Shown here: one piece after another, positions 12,520-22,710 of the stretch
How the letters are laid out: each line of letters starts with the position of its first letter
Position numbering within the stretch: the stretch's first letter is position 1
From: Salarias fasciatus
Taxonomy: Eukaryota > Chordata > Actinopteri > Blenniiformes > Blenniidae
Assembly: GCF_902148845.1 (NCBI RefSeq)
Contig: NC_043763.1
Coordinates: 16,718,894-16,782,893, forward strand
DNA length: 64,000 nt
Direction: 5' to 3'
Notes under the pieces: model-generated
The model's database searches: none
Told to the model about the DNA's origin: nothing
What the model saw: the letters and a program-made list of their open reading frames with translations, nothing else
Made by a program: the position numbers and the translations under genes

Positions 12520-15500
12520 GCTGTCGGCCTTCAACGGGACATCTCATATCAGATTAGTGTGGAAAATAAATCTATACATAAAAGCACTTGATGTCCCTCC
12601 CATCAGCCAATCAGAGGCGGCCACTCCTCAGAACACTCCTCCAGGCCAAATTGGGTCTTTAATTATCTTTCAAAATGAAATGGGGATGTTAACAGAACTA
12701 CAAGTGAATATATATGTAACATATCCCGATATGGCTCCCAGCTCTGCAGCTCTCTGATTGGCCGCTGGGCTTTCACGCATGAAAAACGCCCCTGAAAATA
12801 TCTGCATTGTAAACTTCTGTGGATTGATATACTGTAACTTCACTCACATCGGTTGTATATATCTCCAGCTTTGCATCAGATATCCACAGCAGTGCAGTAT
12901 TAGTCCCTAACACTGTGTGCCATGATGCAAAGTGCACAGATGCCACTTGTAACTGCAGAAAGCTTCGGCGTGCCGCCTCACATGTTGCTTCCAGAGACGA
13001 GACTGACAAACAGAGAGAAGCAGATGCGTTGTATATTTGTACTGTAGTCTGTGTGTGTTTGTACAGAGAAACGGGAGGAAGGTGCCGCACGCAGAAAGCA
13101 AAGTCTATTTTTGTTCTTAGCGCAGCACAGGCCTCAAGAGCTTTTTTGTTTAGTCCTCGTGACATGTAAATACAAATTTAAAGAAGGTAAAAGGACGTCT
13201 TTGTGGACGCGGTGGCCAAAAAAATGTTTCCAGGAAAGTGTTAGAACCAGGGTGGATGTTGTTTTACAAAATGAGACAGAGGACAGAGCTTTGTTGTGCA
13301 TTAACCGGACAGAGATCAAAGAAGAAGCCCTTGTTTCAGGTTATTCAGTTTTCTTGCTCATGCTGCAAAAAACGAGGACAAGCACTGATGCTCGATGCAT
13401 TTGTTTTCTCTTTTTTTTTCCTTTTAAAAATGGGCTGTAAAATTGTTTCAACTTGAACAAGAATGATCAATGCTGTATTTGTCATCCCTCTGTCATCTGA
13501 GGCAAGAAGCCTCGGCCACTCTTAGTTCTCGCGGTCATATATATATTCTGTATGTCTATATATGTATGAGCAAAATGTATATATATAGTAGATACCCGAA
13601 TATCTATATGGATGTGTACAGTGTGAGGAGGGTTGCTGTGTATATACGGTTCTGTGAGAATAGCTGCCAAAGCCAAACTGTGTGTAAACTTAACACCATG
13701 TATTTACTACAAATAGGGCAACACTACAACATTTCTTCCTCTCCCGCACTTCATTCTCCACAAACTGTAACATAATTTCACTGTTTTGTGTTCAGTGTGC
13801 CGAGAGTCGTGTACGCTGAACTGCACCCCACAGACAAACGCGAAGCAGTTTGAGGTTTGTGATGCCTTCAGACCTTACAGCTGCCTATGAGGGCCGCATG
13901 CAAGAAATATTTATAGTCTTTGTGTTTTGAGATGAAGGAAAAATGTTAAATTGTCAGGAATGAAAGTTTTAAGTCTCTAATAAAAAGACAAAAATTGGAA
14001 TAAATTTCAATAAACACTAAAATGTTGACATTGTGACAGTTGAAGGAGTAAAGGTGAAATGTTGACCTGAAAAAGGAAAATAGATCTGACCTTTAAAGGA
14101 AAAGTGTTAACAATAAAAGAAAGCATTTAGGAAAGAACTTTGATGTTACATTTAAGGTGTAAAATAAGTACAAAAGTAAAAAATGAAACCGAAACATCAA
14201 AAGTAATTAAAACATTTGTGGAGTTAAATTAGAGAAATTACTCTCAGTTGTTGACATTAGAGACAAAATGTCAAGAATAAGCATAGTTTATTGTAAAATG
14301 TCAGGAATATACAGAACATTAAGAGAAAAACTTTGGTAGAGTAATAACTACACAAAGGAAAAAATGTAGACTTTGCAACAAAAAAAAAAGATATGGTAAA
14401 ATAACAGAGGTCAAATTTTATAACTTTAATGTCAAATTCTCAAGACCTGTGATTGATTTTTGAGGGGAAAAAATCCAGAAACTCAATTGATAAATCTTGT
14501 AATGTGGCTCAAATGCAGGTCCAGCTGGAAACACTTAACACTCCTGCAGATGAGTGAAAACTGCCACTTTATTATAAAGCTCAGTATTTGAGGCGAGCGA
14601 GGTCTGAGCGACTCCCGGTCGCTGTAAAAGTGCTCAAACCTCCAGGCGCCATCAGGACTCGACGGGCACATGTAAACTGTGTTTAAGGGGTATTTTTTTT
14701 TTTTTTTTTTTAATCACGTTGCTTCACTGCCTCAGTTCTGTTGTCGTTTCTCTGCGTCTCAGCTACAGGTTATCTGCTGTGAGCGAAGGGATCGTCCAAC
14801 CTTTTCTTTTTATTTGAACCCGCTGTGTCAGGGTTGGAACTTTATTTTTTAAACACATTTGTAAAATGAGGTCAAGTTTTGTGTTCGGTTACTGAGCAAG
14901 GTGACGATTTGTGTGAGGCACCTCGCTTTTAAACGGCTGCTGTTGAGTTTGTGATTGTTGTTGCTGAGGGGCTGAAAAGCCAGTGCTGGGTGAACGTGAG
15001 CCCCCCCCCCCCTTTCACCTGACCGCTGCATCCCGGGGGCCCTCCTCGCTCTCCACATGCTGTATAGAAACTACACACACGACTGTTTGCCAACGGCTCC
15101 GTCCCATAAACGCCCCCGACACGCAGCTGCATCCACAGCGTAACCACGGCGACCATGGTTTCAAATGAGATGCCGCTCGTTTGACAAAACATGTAAATAC
15201 ACTTACAACGACAAGCAAGATTCTGCTTCAACTGACCTGTTAAGGTGCACTGCGGCGAGCCGTCTGGAGGATCACCTGACGGGAAGGAAACGTTTGGTTC
15301 TCATGTGTGCAGCGGAGCGTCTGCGGCTTCACCGTAGCTCACACATGTAACTACTGAATATACACACACTGCATGATACCAGTTCAATACTAACTGCATG
15401 TTTTGACCATGTAACAGCTGTAGCGCCACACGCAAGCACTCCACTCATGGTGTTACTGTCGAACCTGTAGTGTGTGTGTGTGAACATGAGTCTGTATGAG

Positions 15501-15570
15501 ACACACGGAAGAGTGTGGACTGGAGGATGAGTTTTGACAATAAAAGATGGCTACCAACATGCCAAGGGAC
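12520..15570 (+). other. ralgapa1: ralgapa1 3' UTR with candidate poly(A) signals
   Basis: After the TGA at 12519 there is no further gene on +. AATAAA hexamers occur at 13979-13984 and 15539-15544; the second is followed within about 40 bases by the start of a minus-strand transcript-end signal, so it is the likely distal end. The stretch includes an AT-rich TATATA segment (13530-13640) and an A-rich, degenerately periodic stretch (about 13880-14480). A T run lies at 14692-14712. The length of the UTR is inferred from the signals only. Confidence 0.5.
13880..14480. repeat. A-rich, degenerate periodic repeat
   Basis: Variants of AAAATGTCAGGAATA or AAATGTTGACAT recur every few tens of bases across about 600 bp, separated by AAAG- and TAAA-rich spacers. 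This looks like an old diverged simple-sequence array inside the ralgapa1 3' UTR. No open frame or transposon end was recognised. Confidence 0.35.
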
Positions 15571-16348
15571 TGCGTTAACATTTATTGACATTTGGATTCA
15601 GTTTCACATTCAGCCATATCAAAATAGTACTGTACAGGCTTCATAGAACCACGGTTACATTTTCAGCATGATAAAGGCATTTAGCGAGTATCCCAACAGT
15701 AATGTACAATCATAAAGACAAAGAGACTTTTCACGAGGAGAGCTTACAGTAAATGTTACATCTTTTTGTATGAAAATATTTTGCAGCTGATGCATGAAGT
15801 GGCACATATATTATTAAAAGTAAAAGGCATAAAATAGCCTGATTGTTTAAGCTTAGAGTTTGTTTATGCTGCACTGTACATGATGTCGCCTCTCAGTCGC
15901 ACAGAAACAAAGCGATTGCTTCAACTTAGAAGGAGGTTGTAACCTTAAAATGTGAAGTCGCGGTTGCAGTTTGATTTTCTTAAATTTAGAACCAAAAAAA
16001 ACTCAACTTTCATTGACAGTTGACATCTGACTAAATTGTCATGTTTTCCACCAATATATTTCAAGTTTTAGCAACTTTACACGTAAAACAAACCAACCCA
16101 CTTTTTTTTTAATTGCTCAGACTTGATTAAAAGTTGTTTGAATTAATGTAGACTTGATGTTTCAAATTGTTTTACTAGAGCTGACTTCCTACCTTCAGAT
16201 TGAGTGAAAATCCTTTTTTAAAGGTGATTGCAAGTTGCAGATTACAGATTCAAACTGTTACACATAGTCACCTCTTACACTACACATTTCCCAATCATAG
16301 TCAGAGTAGTTTCAAGTCAGTCAATCACACCAAAGGTACCCCCACCCT

Positions 16349-16354
<6 letters not shown>

Positions 16355-16386
<32 letters not shown>
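16355..16386. repeat. (AT)n microsatellite
   Basis: An uninterrupted AT dinucleotide tract of about 16 repeats in the inferred insm2 3' UTR. Confidence 0.95.
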
Positions 16387-16388
<2 letters not shown>

Positions 16389-16717
16389 TTTATTCAGCCA
16401 TAATCACTACAACCTTTTGTCACTATAGGAAAGTGCTCTCAACAAATTTAATTGAAAATGTTTTGCGTGCGTGCGTGTGTGTTGCCATCACAGTCTTACA
16501 TACCTGGAGAGCTGACCTCAGCTTGCAGACAGAAGTGTGACTGAGAGGGTTGACTGTCTGGTTTAAGCACCACGGACAGCTCCACTGTTACAGGGTCAAT
16601 GTGTTGAATGCTTGGATTCTGACTGACCTTTAAATGAAAGGCACACTGACTTGATTCCTGTGAGAAAATTGGGAAACAGCTACATAAAAGGAACTGGAGC
16701 TGATGAAGAGATTTAGT

Positions 16718-17162
16718 CAGGGGTGTCAAACATATGGGCTGCAGGCCAAAACCGGTCTTCCAGGGGATCCAGTAAAGATGACCGAGCAAAGTGGAAGAAA
16801 ACTTTTTAAATGAAGTATCGCTTTACTTTACTTGTTGGGGGAATGTTTAATAAGTGTAGCAGCTCTGTCAATGTAGCATGAGCGCACTGTGAGGGTGAAT
16901 TATTACAGACATAAGTTTATAGAAACGTCAGGCTTTTGGAAACATTAACCTGAAGAGAGGGAGGATTTCAGAGTCTGGCAGACTTGGGCAGCCTGAATAA
17001 GACTAAACTTATGTTGAGCAACTTTAGTTGCAACTAAATTTGAAGAGAAATTTCACGGTTTTTTGAAAGATTTTAATTGTTTATATATTTTTATGCTGTC
17101 ATTCAGTGTTCCGGGTCAGCTTCATGCAGCCCCTGCAAAAAAACGTGAGTTTGACATCCCTG
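16718..17162. mobile_element. hAT-like non-autonomous element (MITE), copy 2
   Basis: The left end is CAGGGGTGTCAAACAT (16718-16733) and the right end GTGAGTTTGACATCCCTG (17145-17162), an inverted pair of the same end type as the copy at 11511. Just inside the left end, GGGCTGCAGGCCAAAACCGG resembles the common fish family whose 5' part reads GGCCCGCGGGCCAAA (established knowledge). No exact target duplication remains (GATTTAGT against ATCTTAAT). No open frame. It lies just 3' of the insm2 coding region. Confidence 0.7.
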
Positions 17163-17200
17163 ATCTTAATGCAGATGTTGTTTTAAAGGTGTTTGCATCT

Positions 17201-19126
17201 TCATGGTCGCACGGTCATCTGCAGCAGCATCACCTGCCGGTTCTCGGTGGGGTGGGACTTGTTGATGTGCCTCGTGAGCCCCGGGGAGCTGAAGAACGTG
17301 GAGGGACAGTGCTTGCACGTGAAGATTTGCTGCTGCTCGTGGTCCGCCGTGCTGCTCTCTTCTCTGTGCGCGTGGAAAACGTCCGGTCTCCGTCCTCCCC
17401 CTCCTCCTCCTCCTCCCAGCGTCTCCGCCAGTAACTCGTCCCGCATTGCGTGCCACAGCCGGTGCTTGTCCCTGATTTCAACCGACGGAAAGCGCGCGCC
17501 GCACAGGTGGCACAGGAAAACCTGCTGACTCTGTCCGCCGCCGGGCTCGCGCGTCTGAACGTATGGAGGCGGAGACGCGCGCGCCGACATCTCGTGCGCG
17601 GCCAGGTGTTTCTTCAGGTAAGCCTGTCGGCGGAACTTCTTCCCGCAGTAGCGGCACTCGTACAGCTCCTCCTCCGGTAAGGACTGCACCGGGGGCAGCG
17701 GCTGCTGGAGCTGCGGCTCGTCGCTGAGCCGCAGCAGGCCGGACGGCGGGCTGTCCGCGGCTCGCGCCTGCGGCTGCAGCTCCAGACAGCCGTCCACCGG
17801 GCTCCGGTAGTGCGGGGAGGAGTCGTACAGAGGAGGCGCGAGGCTGTCGGGACTGTCCCGGGAGCGCGCGTGGAGCATCAGCAGGGACGGCTCGCGCCGG
17901 ATCCTGGAGCTGTCCAGCGGCTCGTGGTGCTGGTTTGTGTTGACTCGCAGCAGCTCGTTCTCTTTGCCCTCCATCTCCACCGGCGGCCGCTCGTGCTGGC
18001 CGGACCCCCGCGCCTCCTTCAGGGGCTGGCTCTTGGCGGGGGGCTCTCCGGCCTGGTGGCTGACCGGACGGGGCTTGTGCCAGCGGCGGTGAGACGCCAG
18101 GTTGGCGGGACAGCTGAAGACTTTGTCGCACTCGGGGCAGCGGTACTCCACGCGCACGATGCGGGAGCACTTGTGCTGCGCGAGGGAGAAGGGGTCCGGG
18201 TACTCCTCCTTGCACAGCTGGCAGATGAACTCCCCCAGCGGCTGGTTCCCGGTGGGACCGGACGACTTCTCGCGCTGCCTCCTCAGCTCCGGACTCTCCT
18301 TCTTGATGCGCAGACCCAGAACCGGAGAGGTGGTGACCTCGTCTTCAAAGTTCAGCTTGCGGTTCACTTTGACCTTCTTTGTCGCGCCTCCCGCCGGCTG
18401 CTTGCCGTGCCTGCTGCCGTTCAGGCGGGGGTCCGCCTCGAGGAAGGCGCGCTTCCTTGCCGCGTGGTGCTGCTCCTGGTTCATGAGCGTGAGCGGTGGG
18501 AACAGGTGCAGGTGAGCCACGCGCGGCTCGTAGGTCTGCGCGTGGTGGTGGTGGTGGTGGTGGTGGTGGTGTCGGCCGCCGGTCGCGAGGAGCCGCTCGA
18601 TCGAGGCGGACACCGACGTGGGCGTGGAGCTCACCAGCAGCGGCAGGTCCGGTAACTCCGGCGCCGGGGACGAGGTCAGACACCTGCCGGTGAACAGCGG
18701 GGGCTTTTCTCCTCCCTCGTGCTGCTCCAGCAGTCTCGTGCCGACCGGTTTGACGGGGCTGCAGGTGCTCGTTAAGGTCAGGTCGTGAGAAGGTGGAGGA
18801 GGCGGCGGCGGCGGCGGGAAGAAGCAGGAAAAGTCGTCGTCGGGACCCAAAACGTCCACCTCGCTCTCCGGTAGCTGCGCGCGCCGGTCCGCCTCCGCTT
18901 CCAGCGCGGACTCCACGTGCGGGCTCCACGCCTCCCTGACCCCGGATGAGTCCTCGCGGGACACCGGGAACTCTCCGCCGGGCGGCTGGAAGTGGAGACC
19001 GGCCAGCAGCGTGTCCGCCTCGGAGCTGTCACTCCCGCTCCGGTCAGCGTCACACGTGTCGGGTTTGTTGCCGCTCCGTGACCGGTAGCCTCTCCGGTTC
19101 CTCTTCACCAGGAATCCTCGAGGCAT
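17201..19126 (-). CDS. insm2: Insulinoma-associated protein 2, C2H2 zinc-finger repressor
   Basis: INSM proteins are nuclear repressors of neuroendocrine and neuronal differentiation; the N-terminal SNAG motif recruits LSD1-type corepressors (family knowledge). Seen: one uninterrupted 641-codon frame starting MPRGFLVKR, the SNAG motif, which fixes the start although the frame stays open upstream through a (GT)n tract. A conserved block FEDEVTTSPVLGL lies at 260-272. Five C2H2-type fingers lie at about 300-320, 328-350, 489-512, 547-569 and 602-626. The fourth (FPSVEIRDKHRLWHAMRDEL) matches INSM2 rather than INSM1. Low-complexity runs are P9 (about 104-112), H10 (186-195) and G8 (571-578). It is longer than mammalian INSM2 (566 aa) because of linkers. 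Intronless, as the family is. ralgapa1 next door is the expected neighbour. Confidence 0.93.
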   Translation of the reverse strand: MPRGFLVKRNRRGYRSRSGNKPDTCDADRSGSDSSEADTLLAGLHFQPPGGEFPVSREDSSGVREAWSPHVESALEAEADRRAQLPESEVDVLGPDDDFSCFFPPPPPPPPPSHDLTLTSTCSPVKPVGTRLLEQHEGGEKPPLFTGRCLTSSPAPELPDLPLLVSSTPTSVSASIERLLATGGRHHHHHHHHHHAQTYEPRVAHLHLFPPLTLMNQEQHHAARKRAFLEADPRLNGSRHGKQPAGGATKKVKVNRKLNFEDEVTTSPVLGLRIKKESPELRRQREKSSGPTGNQPLGEFICQLCKEEYPDPFSLAQHKCSRIVRVEYRCPECDKVFSCPANLASHRRWHKPRPVSHQAGEPPAKSQPLKEARGSGQHERPPVEMEGKENELLRVNTNQHHEPLDSSRIRREPSLLMLHARSRDSPDSLAPPLYDSSPHYRSPVDGCLELQPQARAADSPPSGLLRLSDEPQLQQPLPPVQSLPEEELYECRYCGKKFRRQAYLKKHLAAHEMSARASPPPYVQTREPGGGQSQQVFLCHLCGARFPSVEIRDKHRLWHAMRDELLAETLGGGGGGGGRRPDVFHAHREESSTADHEQQQIFTCKHCPSTFFSSPGLTRHINKSHPTENRQVMLLQMTVRP

Positions 19127-19280
19127 TGTGACGACCACAGTGCTCGGCGCTTGGCAGGCGGGAATAACAACAACTCTTGTCTCGAGCCCTCTTTGAAGTG
19201 ACAGAGAGAAAGAGAGAGAGAGGCGCGCGCAGGTGTGACGACCACACGAGGGAGAGATGTCCTGCGTGTGTATCCCCATT

Positions 19281-19292
19281 TCTCTCTCTCTA

Positions 19293-19370
<78 letters not shown>
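19281..19370. repeat. (TC)n-(AC)n compound microsatellite upstream of insm2
   Basis: TC repeats at 19281-19310 run into 30 uninterrupted AC repeats at 19311-19370, starting about 155 bases 5' of the insm2 ATG. It lies in the likely promoter or 5' UTR. A second GA/CT-rich patch (19203-19222) lies closer to the start codon. Confidence 0.95.
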
Positions 19371-19374
<4 letters not shown>

Positions 19375-20138
19375 ACACTGACACTCAGAATGAGTCACTT
19401 AAAATTATTAGTCATTAGAATTATATGTCTAAAAGTTCTGGATTTTTTAAGACAATCAGTCATAGAATAAAATGTTCCATTCTTATTATTCAGTGCCTTT
19501 TAAAGCTATTATTCTTATTCATGTCTGATAAAATTAACAAAGATTCAACTTGATTAGAACATTGCTACAAGGTGCATTTTTCTTTTACGGAAAACATCTG
19601 GCTCCCAAAAATGATTTTTATTTTTTTTATCTCCAAATATTTAGTCTGTAAATTGTTTTTCTGCCAGACGTGAGAGTCATTTTTTGAAGTCATGCTTGCA
19701 TGTAATGGAGAAGAAATATGTTCTTTGATTGCTCTCTATCAGAACCAAACTCAACAGCAAAAGGTCTCAATCTTTGTTCTCAGTCAGCCAGACAGCTCAA
19801 AGGAGTGACAAGGGTCCTTTTGTTACAATCATTATGACATTCTTAAAACCATTATTCGAATGGTTAAAACTTAAGCGTTTTTGAAGATTGTAGATTTGTA
19901 ACATTATCAAAATGACATCTTCCATTTTCCTTAGACTGTGCCAGTGGAAGTGGTTTATTGTGTGAATAGTTCCTTTATGATAACTCATTTTAAACAGTTG
20001 ATGTTCACACCTTTCCCTTGAGTCAATCAATTTAATCTCCACTTACATGCTCATGTTATATTTGGAGACTTTATTCTGTGTGGGAAGGCAGCAGCTGGTT
20101 TCAGCACCACTTTCTGGATTTCTGAGCAAACAACTTAT

Positions 20139-20172
20139 TTGGCCCCTGAACTAAAATGTGTTTGACACACTT
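20139..20172. mobile_element. Fragment of a hAT-like MITE (right end only)
   Basis: TTGGCCCCTGAACTAAAATG followed by TGTTTGACACACTTG matches the typical right end of fish hAT MITEs (GGCCCCTGAACTAAAATGAG followed by TTTGACACCCCTG, from family knowledge). No matching left end was found upstream, so the copy is truncated or strongly decayed. Confidence 0.55.
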
Positions 20173-20553
20173 GCTCGAATTAATTCACAAAATGTCAAAG
20201 AAAACCTTAAAATCCTGTACTTTAACCACTGGATGGGATCAGGTGACAAAGACCAAACTGACGCGTCTTCAAGAGGAGGAGACTCTTTCAGGGTTTGAGG
20301 GACTCATCGTGGTTTCTCCCGGGGGAGAAACTCAGATACAGATCGCACATTTTTAAGGCTGCTAATGAGCGTCTCTCTGTCCCACTGGAGCGTCCTGCTG
20401 CCGCCGTGGGAAAACCACGGGAGAAACTTTCCCTCAGCGCGTTTGTGTGTGTATGTGCACGCGCGTGTGCGTCCGTGTGGTCCGTCGTGCATGCGTGGCG
20501 TTATCTTTCCAGCTGAACAGAGGCGTGGGGACAGAAGACACAGAGATTGTGAT

Positions 20554-20555
<2 letters not shown>

Positions 20556-20595
<40 letters not shown>
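20556..20595. repeat. (GT)n microsatellite
   Basis: About 19 uninterrupted GT repeats in the insm2-nfkbia interval. Confidence 0.95.
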
Positions 20596-20597
<2 letters not shown>

Positions 20598-21483
20598 AAT
20601 GACTATTCACACTCACCGCTTCCCTCGCTGGAAGCTGCTCTCGCTGATAAGAGATCGGAGGATATTCATCCATCCTTTCTTCCTTCTATCCATCCATCCA
20701 TCCACCCCCTGCGGGCCAGGACCTCCTCCTCGCGGGCCAGGCGCTCGGTAGCTCGGCCAGCGGGCTCCGGCCAGCCGCCGTGGCCGCCTGGAAGTCAGTC
20801 AAGGCGGATGAGCGTGAGAAGGAGCTGCGAGGGCCGCTCGGGGAACAGAGGAGAGATTAGAGGTGGGCTGGGAGGAGGAGGAGGAGAGGCCAGTACCGCA
20901 ATCTGATGAAGCACCCACCGTCACGATCATTCAGTTTGGCTTTTGCACCTTCAAGTTTTAGCTGAAACACATTTATTCATGCTGAATTTCCAAATAATAA
21001 TAATTAAAAAAAAACTTAATGATCAGAGAATAAATCTCTCTTATTTACACATATAGGCCTAATTGAACTCCTTAAACTTAACAGAATACATTGGAGAAAG
21101 TTGAGGGAGCACGAGTTGATCCTAATGAAATCAAATCGAAATGATTAAGTATGAAATTTGCCAGATTTTTCGGGGAAGATTTCATTATTTGTGGGGCTCA
21201 GATACAGTTTCTACTGTAAATAGAGCCACATTTTTAGTTTTACTTACCTTTAAGCATTGAGCTGCTGAGTTGAGCAGCTGGACTGTCTTCTCTGGTCGTG
21301 ACACAGACGTTTTTCATTCACAGTGTGTTGTGTTCATGCACAGGACACGGTGATATTCAAGGTTTGGATGAAACAAGATGTTACAGTGAGATGGAAGGAG
21401 CCGAGCAGGCAAAACAGAGTGAATATTCTCACCCTACCTCTAAAAGTATAGATTATAGGAGGCTGCAGGCCAGAGGACATGAA

Positions 21484-21484
21484 G

Positions 21485-21552
<68 letters not shown>
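21484..21552. repeat. (GT)n microsatellite, left flank of the inverted-repeat element
   Basis: About 34 GT repeats directly abutting the left terminal repeat of the element at 21553. Confidence 0.95.
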
Positions 21553-21553
<1 letters not shown>

Positions 21554-21827
21554 CTCGTATTTCTATCCTTGTTGGGGCCAAATGTCCCCACAAGGATAGC
21601 AAAACGTGGAACGACGTGCCTTGTGGGGACCTTTTTCCGGTCCTAAGTAGGAGAAACAGTGTTTTCTTGACCATGTTGTTGTTACTGAAAAAAGTAAAAG
21701 TGCAAAAACATTTCTTTAGGGTTAGGCTTTATTGTGGTGTGGGTTAGGGTTAGGGTAAGGGTCAGGGTTAGGGGCTAGACATGAATGGGAGTCAATGGAC
21801 GGTCCCCACAAGGATAGAAATACAAGA
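21553..21827. mobile_element. Short terminal-inverted-repeat element with telomere-like interior
   Basis: The left terminus TCTCGTATTTCTATCCTTGT and the right terminus, reverse-complemented TCTTGTATTTCTATCCTTGT, form an inverted repeat of about 27 bp with few mismatches. Inside the left end a second inverted pair (TCCCCACAAGG / CCTTGTGGGGA, 21585-21629) could form a hairpin. The centre carries degenerate GGTTAG/GGGTTA units (about 21716-21773). The element sits between two (GT)n tracts. The same arrangement is known from many fish genomes (established knowledge). It has no coding capacity; the transposase source is not evident. Confidence 0.7.
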
Positions 21828-21831
21828 CTGG

Positions 21832-21863
<32 letters not shown>
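21832..21863. repeat. (GT)n microsatellite, right flank of the inverted-repeat element
   Basis: About 15 GT repeats beginning within a few bases of the right terminus of the element. Confidence 0.93.
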
Positions 21864-21865
<2 letters not shown>

Positions 21866-21990
21866 AGTTTGCATTGCATCAGTGGGCAGTGAGGTGGATA
21901 ATCCTCCAGACTGCTGAAAATGACTCTATTGATTTGTGCTTCTCAGTCACAAGCAGCACAGTTTGCTTTAAGTAGCACAGTATTATAAAC

Positions 21991-22014
21991 CTGTCTGTCT
22001 GTCTGTCTGTCTGT
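21991..22014. repeat. (CTGT)n tetranucleotide microsatellite
   Basis: Six CTGT units in a row. Confidence 0.9.
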
Positions 22015-22482
22015 AGAGTTCACGTCTGAACATACAGGAACTGTTTTCACATGACAGCTTCTGTCATACCTGATGAGCTGTCTGGTATATTTCCATTTGA
22101 AGTAATAATTTTATCCTCAAATGTAATAATAAGGCTGTGGGGAGGCTTAATAATCACAATGACAGATATTTTTGAGGGTTATTTTTCTTTTCTAAGGTGA
22201 ACATTAGTTTAAATTCTTCCCAATTGTTATAAATAGTTTCTGTTTTACACATAGGATCAATAGACTGTTGAGTTTACTGTTTCATGCCAGTTCATTGGGT
22301 CTTTAATCATAAACCAAACAGGGATATCAGCACAATTTCAGCTCCATTTGACACTATCTTGGATCAAGTGCATTTGTAAGATCGGCCAAAAGGTTTGGAA
22401 CCCAGCTAAACAGGGAAACCGTCCAAAACAAACGCTTGACTTTCCTCCACAGGGCGGTGTGTCTCAGTAGAGACGGTCATCT

Positions 22483-22497
22483 GTCGCCATCTGCTGG
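22483..22497 (-). promoter_or_regulatory. CTCF-like motif 1
   Basis: The minus strand reads CCAGCAGATGGCGAC, which fits the CTCF core CCASYAGRKGGCR. A second motif in the same orientation lies about 200 bp away. Occupancy is inference. Confidence 0.45.
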
Positions 22498-22691
22498 TGG
22501 CTCTAAAACAAAGCGCAGCTGTCTCGGGAGTAGAAGGTCTTACAGGTTTGTAATAGAAGGTGACAGAAAAGTCAATGCCTGAAAGATTCAGAGATGCTTA
22601 TATGACAAAAGCGAGGCCACCACTTTAATAACCAGCTGGTTTTAATGTTGTGGCCGATTCATGCACAATGAATTGTCTGATTGACAGCTCT

Positions 22692-22710
22692 CTGGCGCCC
22701 CCTGCTGTTG
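22692..22710 (-). promoter_or_regulatory. CTCF-like motif 2
   Basis: The minus strand reads CAACAGCAGGGGGCGCCAG, very close to the CTCF consensus with its GGGGGCGC core. Same orientation as motif 1. Together they form a candidate boundary between the insm2/ralgapa1 side and nfkbia. Confidence 0.55.

Larger units (their letters stand above)
15571..17200 (-). other. insm2: Probable insm2 3' UTR
   Basis: On the minus strand an AATAAA is read from 15586 to 15581, roughly 1.6 kb beyond the insm2 stop. No gene lies between. The stretch contains an (AT)n microsatellite (16355-16386) and a hAT-type MITE (16718-17162) that ends 38 bases from the insm2 stop codon. The minus-strand signal lies about 40 bases from the + strand AATAAA at 15539, so the two genes would end almost back to back. 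The UTR extent is inferred. Confidence 0.4.

Noticed and set aside
17478-18215. 245-codon alternative frame on - inside insm2
   Set aside because: Overlaps the zinc-finger frame in a shifted phase; Ala/Arg/Pro-rich composition typical of a GC shadow.
17810-18655. 281-codon open frame on + inside insm2
   Set aside because: Antisense shadow of the GC-rich insm2 coding exon; no independent domain or splice support.
20660-20706. Another copy of the dispersed repeat at the CATCCATC run
   Set aside because: Only the simple CATC repeat matches; none of the other family blocks follow.
21716-21773. Interstitial telomere array
   Set aside because: Only a few degenerate GGTTAG/GGGTTA units, all inside the inverted-repeat element; not a telomere or fusion scar.
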